64,000 nucleotides of DNA from positions 251,407,494 to 251,471,493 of the forward strand of contig NC_073746.1 in NCBI RefSeq assembly GCF_029784135.1, given 5' to 3'. The position numbers and the translations under genes are program-made. Of the stretch, positions 13,630 to 23,811 are shown piece by piece (position 1 is the stretch's first letter; every line of letters begins with the position of its first letter). Below the pieces are notes generated by a model. The model searched no databases and was not told where the DNA came from. It saw nothing but the letters and a program-made list of their open reading frames with translations. This DNA is from Toxorhynchites rutilus septentrionalis (Eukaryota; Arthropoda; Insecta; Diptera; Culicidae).

Positions 13630-14108
13630 TGAACACTGACATCGACGATTTTGATGAAGATCAGGTTCGCGTCTGTGATATTCTGGACAAGGATTTCTTT
13701 TTGTCTACCTTGTGCCCTCAATGAAAGGAAGCTGAGAACAAGCTGTATAGATCCGGATCCGCAACCAGACAACATCTCCTTCTTCTTCACTTACGTTCCA
13801 AGAGGAACTTTTGCTGTCTCAATGTAAGTATTATTTCATCATTATATTAGTAGTACTTAATTGAGATTACTTACACCAAATAACACGCCTTGAATGTATT
13901 TTAAATTGAATAATTCTAGAATATTCCTAACCACAGTTCGCGTGAAAAAAATTTCTTCACGAAAAAATCTGACGAGAATGGGACTCGAACCCTCGGCATG
14001 ATAAAGTGTGACACTGGCTACTCGGCCACAGGAGCACATACAACCAGATAACATGTTCGATGTCGTGGTTGATATCGCCGCAATCACATATATTCCTTAC
14101 TGCGAGTC
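13630..14108 (-). pseudogene. Non-LTR retrotransposon C-terminal fragment, split by a SINE
   Basis: With the SINE at 13776-14040 left out, the minus strand reads the zinc-knuckle-like tail of LOA/I-type non-LTR proteins: NICDCGDINHDIEHV then VWL, and further on a decayed RAQGRQKEILVQNI block. Similar wording occurs in the fragment at 20702-21043 (CRCGNDYYDIDHAVWQC, QGRQPYVPVRDVL). Frameshifts are present and only about 70 codons survive. Confidence 0.7.
13776..14040 (-). mobile_element. tRNA-derived SINE, copy B
   Basis: Diverged copy of the family at 9322-9589: A box TGGCCGAGTAG-like, B box GGTTCGAGTCC, and a GAAGAAG tail. The 14-bp target duplication CAACCAGAYAACAT (13762-13775 and 14041-14054, one mismatch) shows it landed inside the non-LTR fragment. 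Confidence 0.9.
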
Positions 14109-14111
14109 TAA

Positions 14112-14375
14112 GACCGAGGACAGAGTGAATGCGACGCGATGCGGGCGCAGGCGCGGGCTCATTTGCGGGAAAGCTCTTTCGTTCGCGAATGTGGAAATCA
14201 AATGCAAACCGCCCGGACCTGGCATAGTAAACGCGATGCGAACGCAATTTCAATGCGGCGAAACTGTGCGTGGAGTGTTTTGCCGCGAGTGAACATTTGA
14301 TTTCCACATTCGTGAACAAATGAGCTTTCCCTCAAACGAGCCCGCGCCTGCATCGCGTTCACTATGTCCTCGACC
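14112..14375. mobile_element. PIF-like foldback MITE, full copy
   Basis: A 264-bp element whose arms of about 95 bp are inverted repeats (left GACCGAGGACAGAGTG, right CACTATGTCCTCGACC). It is flanked by TAA on both sides (14109-14111, 14376-14378). The arms include GCGGGCTC and GGAAAGCTC blocks. The 3-bp TAA/TTA duplication fits PIF/Harbinger. Other copies or pieces lie at 13290-13423, 50163-50220, 57950-58398 and 58402-58440. Confidence 0.85.
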
Positions 14376-14494
14376 TAATGTGATAAGGGTGCGCATTTAG
14401 ATTTTTGTGATCGGATATAAGCCGATACATCGCGCGAATGAAATCACGATCTACATTCAATCCTTTGAATCATAACTGGTCCAAGCTTTAAGGA

Positions 14495-14920
14495 TAATCG
14501 ATAATTGACGGAGAGGGACGGTTCGTTGGGTTTTTGTCTGGGCTTTGTGTCTCGGCTTTTGATTTGATTTTGATTGTATTTTTTATACCAACATATCCCT
14601 TAGTTTCAAATTCCGAAGTCAAAATCATTCACGGCTGGCTGAGAAATAGACTATATATTATTATTGTTGAATACGGGTCGGAACTACGAGGCTTAAGCAT
14701 TCAAATAATATAATTCAATGATTTTCATTGAATTTTTCTATTTTTAGAACTGATTCTAGGCATGCTGATTCGAAAGAGGGCATTGCAATTTAAAATAGGT
14801 GGCGATGCCATAAATAACATTAAATAAATCATTCGTTTGACGTTTGACGGGACGGTGCTGGTGCGAGTTCTATGTGAATCGCACATAAAATTGATATTTG
14901 CATGTGCCATTTTCACTCCC
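14495..14920 (+). repeat. Dispersed repeat, copy 1 (inverted copy at 19055-19415)
   Basis: Blocks AATTGACGGAGA...GGGTTTTTGTC, CCGAAGTCAAAATCAT, AACATTAAATAAATCATTCG and GTGAATCGCACAT reappear in inverted orientation at 19055-19415. The arrangement suggests a non-autonomous transposon family of about 0.4 kb. No coding region is evident. Confidence 0.7.
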
Positions 14921-15374
14921 CCACGTTCATTATTTTATCGTTATGAAGTTAATGTTTCGAAGGCTCTCAGTGTTAGTGTGTATGTTTTGAGAGAATAATC
15001 TCCAATTAATCACAATTTCACCGAAAATGTTACTGCTTTGGGAAACTAAGCATATGACTGCTTTCTGAACCTTTTTACTACATAAATAATCGAAATAAGC
15101 CACGATACAATTGTCATCTGTTAAAGAACAAACAGTTGCAACTGTGAGTACTTTCAACATTGTTTTGTTTCTTCCATATCCATATTGAATGTAATAATTA
15201 CGACACAATATTTTCTTCCCAATACAGAAATACTTCGCCTACTGCTCCACCTCGATATGTATCACTGAGATACGATGAATATAATTTTCAACACACATGT
15301 CATCGGTAAAATGAGCCTACCTTTCTAGGTTTTACTACATAGAAGCAGACCGCGCGAAGCAGAAACAAAACCAA

Positions 15375-15914
15375 GGCGAGTAGAAGTATATCCTAAGGTG
15401 GGCCAACTTGCTAAAACCCCTCTTCAGCCATCTTGGAAGTCTACTGTGTTTTGTTTGTAAACAAAACACAATACGCTTGTGCCCAAGCTCGCTCGTGATC
15501 AGTCTATCTCTTTCACACTTCAAGGAAAAATTCCCCTTCTGCTTTCTTCCGTACTGTTTACATATACCGCTCCCCTAACCAATTTAGTGACGAAACGGCC
15601 TCACCTAGTACCATAGACCCGTCTTGAACAAAACAAGACTGCTTTGCTGTTATTCTTTTAATCAAGACGGGTCTATGGTACTAGGTGAGGCCGTTTCGTC
15701 ACTAAGTTGGCAAGGGGAGCGGTATATGAAAACAGTACGGAAGAAAGCAGAAGGGGAATTATTTGCTTGTAGCGTGAAAGAGATAGACTGATCACGAGCG
15801 AGCTTCGGCACTAGCGTATTGTGTTTTGTTTACAAACAAAACACAGTAGACTTCCATAATGGCTGGAGAGTGGTTTTAGCAAGTTGGCCCACCTTAGGAT
15901 ATACTTCTAGGCGC
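15375..15914. repeat. Long palindrome / foldback element upstream of LSM10
   Basis: The left arm (about 15375-15630) and right arm (about 15660-15914) are reverse complements over roughly 250 bp, with small differences, around a ~30-bp spacer. Marker blocks found in both arms are TAGAAGTATATCCTAAGG, GTGTTTTGTTTGTAAAC, AGTCTATCTCTTTCA, GGCCTCACCTAGTACCATAG and CAAGACGGGTCT. The right arm ends only about 60 bp before the LSM10 start codon, so the element forms or replaces its promoter region. The transcript could fold into a long hairpin. It carries no protein. Confidence 0.9.
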
Positions 15915-15974
15915 CTTGCTTTTAATATTGCTGAACGTTTTTTCTGTTTTTACCGAGTAACATATCGTATCAAA

Positions 15975-16293
15975 ATGAGCCAGATGACCGACAAGAAGGA
16001 ACGCTATAACTCACTCAACGACCTTACTGGTTTGGCCCAGTGCTTGGTGGATATGAACATATTGATCGATTTGCGAAATGAAACTTCCGTCGCCGGTAAA
16101 ATTGTGTACGTCGATGGGTTAGTATGGGAATGGTAGTGGCCAATGCCCAATGACTCAAAGATGATTTAATTGTAGATTTTTCAATATATCGATGGAGAAT
16201 GTGGTGTTCATTGACCAGCTTGGGAAACAATTTAGAATGGAGGAACTGATGATATATCCACGTTATATTCGATACATCCATATACCAGAGTCG
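15975..16293 (+). CDS. Lsm10: U7 snRNA-associated Sm-like protein LSM10, exons 1 and 2
   Basis: LSM10 replaces SmD1 in the Sm ring of the U7 snRNP, which cleaves replication-dependent histone pre-mRNAs in the nucleus. Exon 1 is 15975-16117 and exon 2 is 16176-16293, joined by a phase-2 GT-AG intron of 58 bp (GTTAGT...TTGTAG). The joined product shows the whole Sm fold: Sm1 with LAQCLVDMNILIDLRNETSV and VDGFFNISMENVVFID across the junction, then Sm2 ending YPRYIRYIHIPES. This matches LSM10 wording (DLRDES, VDAFMNIRL, NVRYVHIP) better than SmD1. Exon 2 stops at a consensus donor (GTAAGT) at 16294; the continuation is entered separately. The start is the ATG after AAA, about 60 bp past a palindrome. 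Confidence 0.88.
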
Positions 16294-16752
16294 GTAAGTC
16301 GGAACGGAATGAGCATGCCAGGGGTCGCATTATATTCTAAATTCAGTGCAGCTTGAATGCAGCTTTTGAAAATTCTACTACGATCTTTTTGAAATATACT
16401 TTGACCGTTAGCATTAATTGCGTAAATTGAGAAATCGTTCGTACGCCACATTTTAGCATTAATAATTCCCCGACAAGAAAATGTAAAAAGACATATTAGA
16501 ATATTAACGAAAGGAATGGTCTGAAACTGCAAACCCGAGAGAACTGCTTTTAACGAAACCATATTGAAAGCGATATCTCATCACCTCATCGTCAGTTGGT
16601 CAGAAGAAGATTCGGGATAATTCCGATAATTCTTCTGGGCACAATTTCAAAATCGCCAAAGTATGTTGACAAAGGTCAGCCTCACTGAAAAACTCAAACG
16701 ATTGATTTTTCAAAGTATATATGACTTGTTTATAAGATTAGTTTTCCCTTAG

Positions 16753-16805
16753 TGTGCGGATATCGAAGTCGATAAAGTTCAAAAGGTGCGAAAAGAGTTA
16801 GTGAT
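16753..16805 (+). CDS. Lsm10: LSM10, probable third exon (start), 3' end uncertain
   Basis: A polypyrimidine-AG acceptor (GTTTTCCCTTAG) ends at 16752. The following frame is in phase 0 with exon 2 and reads CADIEVDKVQKVRKELV, a basic tail plausible for the short C-terminal extension of LSM10. The frame stays open to 17175, but from about 16806 it runs antisense through a non-LTR RNase H domain. Either the native C-terminus was replaced by retroelement sequence, or the true last exon uses another site. The intron would be 459 bp. If exon 2 were not spliced, the protein would end at a stop near 16354. Confidence 0.5.
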
Positions 16806-17560
16806 TCACAATTTCTCGTCGTCAATCCGCACCTCCCGAATGAAAACAGTCCGATGTGACCGATTCTGGGACACCGCTTCGTACCATGCAATGCCGCTGT
16901 GTCCGGGAACCCACATGACCACTGTGTCGGGTGATGGCCTAATGGCCTGTACCCATAGTTGTTTGGACCAGGCCGCACCGATGGCATCAATGGCACTCGA
17001 TGAATCAGATACGATCAGCAGCAGCTTGGATGATGAAATTGTGGTTGCCTCGAAGATGCCGCCCACCCTGGTCGAGAAAACCTGGCAGATGTCCACGGGT
17101 TTTTCTGGAAAACTATTATTACCATCGCATACCCCAAATCCAACTCCTGGCGGTTTGAGTTGTCCGAATAGCTGATCTCGTGGAGACGGCATTTTTCTGC
17201 TATGATGATCTGGAAGTATTTTAGTAGACCGGCCGAGTTTTTGAGAGTTTGTCTCCGGCCAAACACGTCAGCTCGAAACCACAGGTGAAGCTGCTACTGA
17301 TGATAGCTTTGGCCATGGCCACCCATAGCCGGATCTTTCCGTTTTTGCTCCGGTGCGGTTTGGAAATAGTAACAACAGTCCAAGGATCGGGTCTTTGTAT
17401 AGATAGACTCTGGAGTTGGGACGCTGATGTCTGTAACTACTATCACCATATGGCCACTCTTCTGTGCTGATGTAATTTTCACTGAAATGATACACCCGCG
17501 CGCGAGTGTCATGTCTATACTGAGGATACAGTCATCATTCACCAAAGACAAACCATGCGC
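16806..17560 (-). pseudogene. LOA/I-like non-LTR retrotransposon, RT connection and RNase H part
   Basis: The minus strand carries a decayed RNase H domain: IVSDSSSAIDAIGAA (catalytic Asp region) and VVMWVPGHSGI (terminal His/Gly-His block), with a further piece FIREVRIDD. Upstream, the linker between RT and RNase H is recognisable as SFTCGFELTCL. Frameshifts occur between pieces. It is probably the downstream half of the RT fragment at 18255-18700, separated from it by a mariner relic. Its 3' end abuts the probable LSM10 exon 3. Confidence 0.8.
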
Positions 17561-17879
17561 TTCTCCCTTTCACCGGCGAATGTATAAAGAGTCAGTGTGC
17601 GCTTGGGAGAAATCTTGGTGCGAGTGAATCACACTCTCTTTACTCTTGGGAGCTCGAGTGTGCGAAAGCCTATGTCCAGCATTGAAGTGCGCTGATCCGC
17701 ACTCTACCACACTGAGGAGTACACTGAAGAGTGCAATCTCATTCGACATATAATCGACATCACCTGATAGTGTCAGTACCTCAAGAGAGATTATTTATCG
17801 TGTAGTACATTCTCGTAAACGGCTACTATCAAAACTTCAGCCGAATTGGACTCGTGGTTTTGTTTTGGCCGTGTGTGGA

Positions 17880-18252
17880 AGCGGGCGTGTCCGCGGATTT
17901 TAGAAAAGTGGAAAAAATGAAAATTTCGCCATCGCCACGGCCAAATTGGTCGAACTGCACTGCTGCCCCATCCACCGTATTCTCCAGATTTGGCCCCGTG
18001 CGACCTTTTTTTTTGTTTCCAAACTTGAAAAACTTTGGACCGCTGGGCAGAAATTTGAGTCGAATGAGGAGGTCATCGCCGCCACGGAGGCCTACTTTGC
18101 AGACCTCGAGGGAATGTATTTTCGTATTTTTCAGATGGATTAAAGAAGTTGGAACATCGCTGGGTCAAGTGTATCGAGCTGAAAGGAAATTATGTTGAGA
18201 AATAAATCGCCACTTTTACAAATATTCGTTTTTACTTATCTTATCGTACTTA
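17880..18252 (+). pseudogene. mariner transposase 3' remnant
   Basis: Across two frames the plus strand gives VELHCCPIHRI...PRA and QKFESNEEVIAATEAYFADL, then GLKKLEHRWVKCIELKGNYV. These match the C-terminal part of mariner transposases (HHPPYSPDLAPSD block decayed, then the conserved tail). Only the last third is kept. It lies between the two halves of a non-LTR element on the other strand. Confidence 0.8.
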
Positions 18253-18254
18253 TC

Positions 18255-18700
18255 GGGCTGCCCTCGTATCTAGAACTATGGTGAATATAGACCAAAAAGG
18301 AGCGCTCTCGTTGAAGATTATGAAGAAGGTGGCTGAATTTAAGTTTCTCTTCGCTACCCAGAGGATATGGACATCACTAGCTGCCCGTGTGTATCTTAGG
18401 GGTGTCACCCACTGCCATCAGAAGAATGTCGTCTGCGTAGACGGACAAGAAGACTGCCATAGGCAGGAACTGGAACAGGCTATTCATGTCGACGAGAAAA
18501 AGGGTAACGGAAGGAACAGAACCTTGAGTACTGCTGTCTCTTCGTGAAAAACTCGGGAGCTGATGTTACCAATTTGGACCTCAAAGGTTTGGCGTATGGC
18601 GAAGTTCTTGTTAAATTGAAAAAAAATATCGTCAACGCTTCAATCTGCCAGAGTTTAAGCACTAGCGGAATCCATGCTCGCGAAATAGTTGTTGGTTCGC
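18255..18700 (-). pseudogene. LOA/I-like non-LTR reverse transcriptase fragment
   Basis: The minus strand reads FFLVDMNSLFQFLPMAVF then SVYADDILLMAVGDTP, the YADD catalytic block of non-LTR RTs with the LPMxVxxxVYADDILL context of I/LOA-type elements. Upstream pieces (LKLWQIEALTIFF) match the motif between blocks A and B. Decayed sequence may extend to about 18960. Frame changes interrupt it. Confidence 0.8.
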
Positions 18701-19054
18701 ATACCCGTCTGGAAGGTGAACTGTCGATAGTTCAATTTCCTGTTTTCGAACAGATCGCGTGTGATCACGTCAGTACCTGCCAAGTCGTTAAAGGACGGAC
18801 TGTCCGAGCACGGACAGCTATTTCTGCATCTTTCACTCCGATGCTGTCAGGGCTAGTTGTGCCTCGTCGGATTTGCTTCAGACAGCCTTCGGGGATGCCT
18901 GCCTGTTATGTTCGCAAACAAAAATGTGGCACAAGTTGTTCCGGGAAAGCCGAAAAGAGGTCATCGATGCAACTAGTGATCCCCGATAGATGGCTTTCTA
19001 GCAAATGAGAAATATTAGTTCAACTAATTATTTATCTCAGTGTGACGATTAATC

Positions 19055-19415
19055 GATTACTCGATTATTTGGGGTGATTAATGTGTGAATCACATAGAAT
19101 GTTACGGAAGAGAACGTCCACGTTCCGTCACATTCCCCACCAATTCACACATGCAGTCTATGCTTGCAGCAGCATCGTCACGCCAAATGTCAAACGAATG
19201 ATTTATTTAATGTTATTCATGGTATCGCCACCTACAACAGTCTTAAATTGCAATATTCTATTTTCTCAGCTAGTCACGGATGATTTTGACTCCGAAATTT
19301 GGAACTAAGAGATATACTGGCATAAGAAATACAACCAAAATCAGAACAAAATCCGAGACACAAACAAAGTCCAAGACAAAAACCCAACGAACCGTCCGTC
19401 TCCGTCAATTATTCT
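19055..19415 (-). repeat. Dispersed repeat, inverted copy of 14495-14920
   Basis: Carries GTGTGAATCACATAG, AACGAATGATTTATTTAATG, ATGATTTTGACTCCG and the end CAACGAACCGTCC...GTCAATTATT, all in reverse order to copy 1. Not coding. Confidence 0.7.
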
Positions 19416-20050
19416 TTTCTACAAATCCTGCTGGTCGTTTTCGTTGAACGTATGCTGACGGGTTGTTACGTTGCCGGTGTATATGAATGTTTTCATAAGA
19501 ATTGCATGGTAGAATAACTGACGTAACGGAACGTGACGGGACGTGAACGTGACGGGACGTGAACGTGACGTGGATGTTGTGTGTGAATCACACTTAATCG
19601 TATCGAATAACAAACTGCTGAAAAATATTCGATTATTTTGATGAACGATTAATTCCAAAGATCGGCAACTCGTTCATGACGTCGATGGACAACACGGGCA
19701 GACGACAATATGACCCGTGTGCGGAAAATTCTTCACTTATACCATCGACTGAGTGTTTGTTTGATTTGCGTCCAGGCAAACATGCTATGACGGTGACGAC
19801 TTTTTTAATTTTTTTCTTACAACTCAATTGCTCAAAGCTTTGAGGAGCAAATAATTCAAGAATTGTTTATACAAAATTTCATTTTTGTGGGACGGGTCAG
19901 GTTAGGGATATGGATATGAGGTATCATTGTCTCAACCAAGGGTTGCCGCAAGCACTTTAGCATTGTGCATAATGACCAGGGATAGCATCTGGTGTTCGAC
20001 TAGAAGTCGAGGGTGGGCGACGGTGAGATGAGGGGACAAGACAAACAAAC
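19416..20050. other. No gene recognised
   Basis: Contains a short tandem stretch around 19520-19565 (CGTGACGGGACGTGAA repeated) and otherwise nothing I can identify. Confidence 0.4.
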
Positions 20051-20207
20051 TACAGTCAACTCTCCCTAACTCGATATCCAAGGGTTAGGGAGATATCGAG
20101 TTATGTAGAGGAGAAAGCTTGTAAAATCAATCAACGGTGCCATGTAATCCATCGAGTTAGGGAAAATATTGAGATGTAAAACATCGAGTTAGGGAGAGTT
20201 GACTGTA
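20051..20207. mobile_element. pogo-like MITE (CAGTCAACTCTCCCT ends)
   Basis: A 157-bp unit including flanking TA: left TACAGTCAACTCTCCCTAAC and right its reverse complement, with several internal copies of ATCGAGTTAGGG. CAGT ends with TA target sites fit the pogo group. Confidence 0.85.
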
Positions 20208-20701
20208 ATAACTAAAAACAAAAAACACTAAAGCATTGAATTCTTATTTCTTCTTTTCTTTCTTTGTTTTTAAGAGGCTTTAAACTTTTGCAGTTCATTC
20301 GCCTCTACTTATTTCTTCTTCTGTAGGAGCATTGTACCTGTTCGGATTTTGAAGAAATTCCCTGAAGCGATCTTTGTTATGTAATACGCTCAATTCATAT
20401 TTATTTCCGCTTACATTTGTTTTCCTTCGTATGAAATCCGGCAATTAATTTTTAAATTTCCTTAAATATTCCGATACACGTCTCTTCAAAAGAACTGCTA
20501 ACGATAGAGTGACAGAGTGATCTGTATTGTTGGAAATAACGACGGTGTATTTTGTAAGAGCTGTGTGTAAATTATTGAGTGACAGCTGCTGTAGCTGTTT
20601 GAACGAGGGTGTTCTATGTACTAATGCACAGTGGTTCTAACAGTACCACTGCGACCATTAGTATAATCTATTTTAGTATATGTCCAGCCGAAGCTAGAAC
20701 A

Positions 20702-21043
20702 TTAAATTCTTATACTAGACCGTTTCACAAACATATAGATCAACTGCATATAGCAGATGTCGCGGGTTCCCAACACGTCTCTAACAGGAACATAGGGTTG
20801 TCTTCCTTGGACCTCAAGGGCATTCAAAAGGTTCTCTCTGGTTGCGTAATTATCCGTACATTGCCAAACTGCGTGATCGATGTCATAGTAATCGTTTCCA
20901 CACCGACACACATTGCTTTGAACAAGATTTATTCTGTGGAGATGCACATCTAGCGAGTAGTGGTTGGACATAAATCTACTCATTCCACGAATGCAGTCAC
21001 GACTTACGTCCAGACTAGTGTTCCAATCGGGTTGCCAATTCAA
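20702..21043 (-). pseudogene. LOA/I-like non-LTR C-terminal fragment
   Basis: An open frame of about 113 codons on minus contains the CCHC-like tail CRCGNDYYDIDHAVWQC and then GRQPYVPVRDVLGTRD...IYMFV. This is the region that follows RNase H in LOA/I-like elements; it is the same domain as in the relic at 13630-14108. No RT is attached here, consistent with 5' truncation. Confidence 0.75.
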
Positions 21044-21174
21044 GAGGGAACATAAGGTTTAGTGGGATTGGAAGGAACTCGTCCATACGATAAATTCAGA
21101 GTTCTGCTGTTCACAAATCTATACGTTACACGAAGCATTGAGAAAAAAAACAATCAGAATTAATCTACAAAATA

Positions 21175-22611
21175 CAGTCTATCGCAAAATTGAGTATAGC
21201 TACTTGACGATACTTTCCATTTATTTGGTATAAAATATTTTGAATACATTGATTCTTTTGATGCATATTTATTACGCACACATTTAACTAGTTGTACGTG
21301 CAATAAATTTCCGAGAAAAGTTTTTTGCTAATTGTTTATTCCTAAAAATTCAAAACAATCTCTATTCTAGGCATCGCAAAATTGAGTACACCTTAAATTT
21401 CTCCGAACAAATTATTCTTGTAAGTAAGTTTCTTTTCGAATGAGCGTACTTTTTTCATCAGTGATTGATGTCAACACTTAACCATTGCTTGGGCAGTGTT
21501 GGTTTTTGTTTTTTTTTATTGATGTTTGCATTTTTTCTATCAAAATGGCAAGTTAGATAAAAAAAAATAGATATTGTCACACGTGCAGTGATAATAAATA
21601 TGAATTGTCGTGGAAATACATTGCAGGAAATAGCAGATATAGTCGGAAAAACTCACTTTCCAGCAAATAAACTAACAAACAAGTGGAAATATGAAGGAAA
21701 ATCTCCAGAGTAGAAGACACAAACGTATCCTGTCTTCTGATGATGAACGAGTAATTATGCGAACATTGCGAATGAACCATATAACAAACATTCCTAAATT
21801 GACTACCGAACTGGCCGGCATCATTGGAAGACCTGTCAGCGCAGATACTGTCCGGAGAGCAGCATACAGGAACAATCTGAGAGGTCGTATTGGCCGTGAA
21901 AATTATTTCATCTCATAGGTGAATATGAAAAAAACGGCGGTTTCTGGATCAGGAACCATGGAATTTATCGATTCGGCGATGGACAAAATAGCTTAATTGA
22001 TCTTCCTGAAATGTAACCTGCAGTCTCCCGTTCTGAAATTGGGTCTCCCTCGTGATTACTACCTTCAACAGAATAATGATCCGAAGCAAACTGATCTCAT
22101 CGTGCGGAAATACCTGCTCTATAATGTCCCAATCAACTCAAAACACCTCCGCAATCACCGGACTTCAACACCTTTGAGTATCTATGGTGGGAAATCAAGA
22201 ACCATCTGAAGAATAAAAATCCAGGGGACAAAGCGGAACTCAAAATGACGGTTACGGAAATCTGGGAGGCACTTCCGTCTACAGTGTTCAGAAATCTCGA
22301 CACGGCACTTGCACTCCAAAGGGGGACCATACCAAATACTAGGGGATTGATTTTTGTTAACATTTCTGAACTGATTTTAATTTTCTTTCTGAGAAAAACT
22401 TAAACTGTACACTCAATTTTGCCACGTCTTAGATGGAGATTGAAATGGAGTAGAAATATGACAATTTTAATTTTTTTCTTATCACTACATGAGAGTTAAA
22501 TGGATCAATTTTACGATGAATATGAGTCGCATTTAATTATTTACTTTTTAACCCCGAAAAACTTAAAAATAACAAAGCCGCATGGTGTATACTTAATTTT
22601 GCGATAGACTG
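21175..22611 (+). mobile_element. Tc1-like transposon with IR/DR ends, inactive
   Basis: Outer inverted ends (left CAGTCTATCGCAAAATTG, right the same as reverse complement) are flanked by TA at 21173-21174 and 22612-22613. A second, inner copy of the core ATCGCAAAATTGAGTAC lies at 21371-21389, and its inverse at 22408-22427. Each outer repeat therefore has an inner direct repeat about 190 bp inward, the IR/DR design known from Sleeping Beauty-type elements. Inside, transposase pieces read SSDDERVIMRTLRMNH (HTH region), YYLQQNNDPKQT (second Asp) and QSPDFNTFEYLWWEIK (third position). Stops and frameshifts are frequent. Confidence 0.85.
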
Positions 22612-22613
22612 TA

Positions 22614-23355
22614 AGTGTTTTTCCCAACACACATAAAATCGTGGATACTTTTCAAATGGCCCGATATAACAATTTCGTATTTTCTACGTCTGTACGGAGT
22701 TCTTTTCATTACATGTTCCGATGGTACGCTGCATAGAACAAAATTTGTTCTGGCAACCTGTTTACCAACAACTTCAGCCTCAGGGATGCGCTTTGTTTTG
22801 ACATTTTTCGTTTCTCTTTGCTGATCGGAGGACGAAAATAAACACAGTGTCTGCTGAGCATTTGTCGCGTTTGTTGCTTGTGTGTTTACATACGAGAACG
22901 TCCTTGAGTGTTTATTTTTCTTCTAATCAGCATCTACTACGAAGACCATGATATTTTTATTATTTTTTGATAAAACCTAGAATACAAATAGCCTAATCAA
23001 AGTGTTTTGTTTGTTAGTGATTAGTAGTGTATGTCAATGACCAGTAAATATTGCGATTTGAAGTTGAGGCGTATTTGAAGAGAAGAAAAAAAACAAAAGA
23101 AGTTATCAATGAATTGCGATTATTTTTAACTGCTCTAAATACAAGCAAAGCTTGATCGTATCACGAATAAGATCAAACAGCTGCGTGATTGTCTAACGCC
23201 TATCAACGACTCGTTCGGGATTTTTGTTTATTCGAGCACAGAAAGGAGGAAAATACATTTCGGGAAAATCATTACGAAAAAATAGCACAAGGGTTTGACG
23301 GAATCATAACAGCAACGGCGAAAATTATCTATACTGTAGCTTGATTAAATCAATT
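22614..23355 (+). promoter_or_regulatory. 5' flank and probable non-coding first exon of NT5DC1
   Basis: By position this holds the promoter and 5' UTR exon of the downstream nucleotidase gene. A strong donor TTGTAAGT begins at 23356. No TATA box is obvious. The transcription start cannot be placed. Confidence 0.35.
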
Positions 23356-23704
23356 GTAAGTATTAAAACAAAACAAAATTGAATTGAAAGCAATTATGTC
23401 ACATTGCTCAGTGGGTATCGCCAATTCGACAATCTATAGGCACTATCTGAGGACCATTGCTTTATCAGTAAATGGTCTATAACCATTCAGATTTTCCATT
23501 AAGACGATTTCATCTCAATTAATATCTACATGTTCTTATTAGTATTATCATGGGATGTCTTATTGGATTGTCTATACTAAAGAGAATTTATCTTTTAAAA
23601 AAATTATTTTTGTATTACGATATTATTGCTTTTGGTGTTATCAATGGAAAATGCGCAAGCCAAATTCAAATTCCTAAATTTTACTAATATATGAACTCTT
23701 TCAG
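23356..23704 (+). other. Probable 5' UTR intron of NT5DC1
   Basis: A consensus donor (GTAAGTATT) at 23356 and a pyrimidine-rich acceptor (CTCTTTCAG) ending at 23704 bracket a 349-bp segment just before the start codon. An AG two codons further on is an alternative acceptor. Confidence 0.5.
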
Positions 23705-23811
23705 CAGTCACAGTAAGGTTCGAAACTAAAAACTATCGAAGAGAGGAGCTCTCAGCATTGGCCGTGGGGTGTTTGTGTGCGACTCGGACAATACTCAGCT
23801 GAACCGCAAAC

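Noticed and set aside
16786..17175. Independent 129-codon plus-strand gene
   Set aside because: It is antisense to a recognisable RNase H domain. Only its first codons are considered as a possible LSM10 exon.
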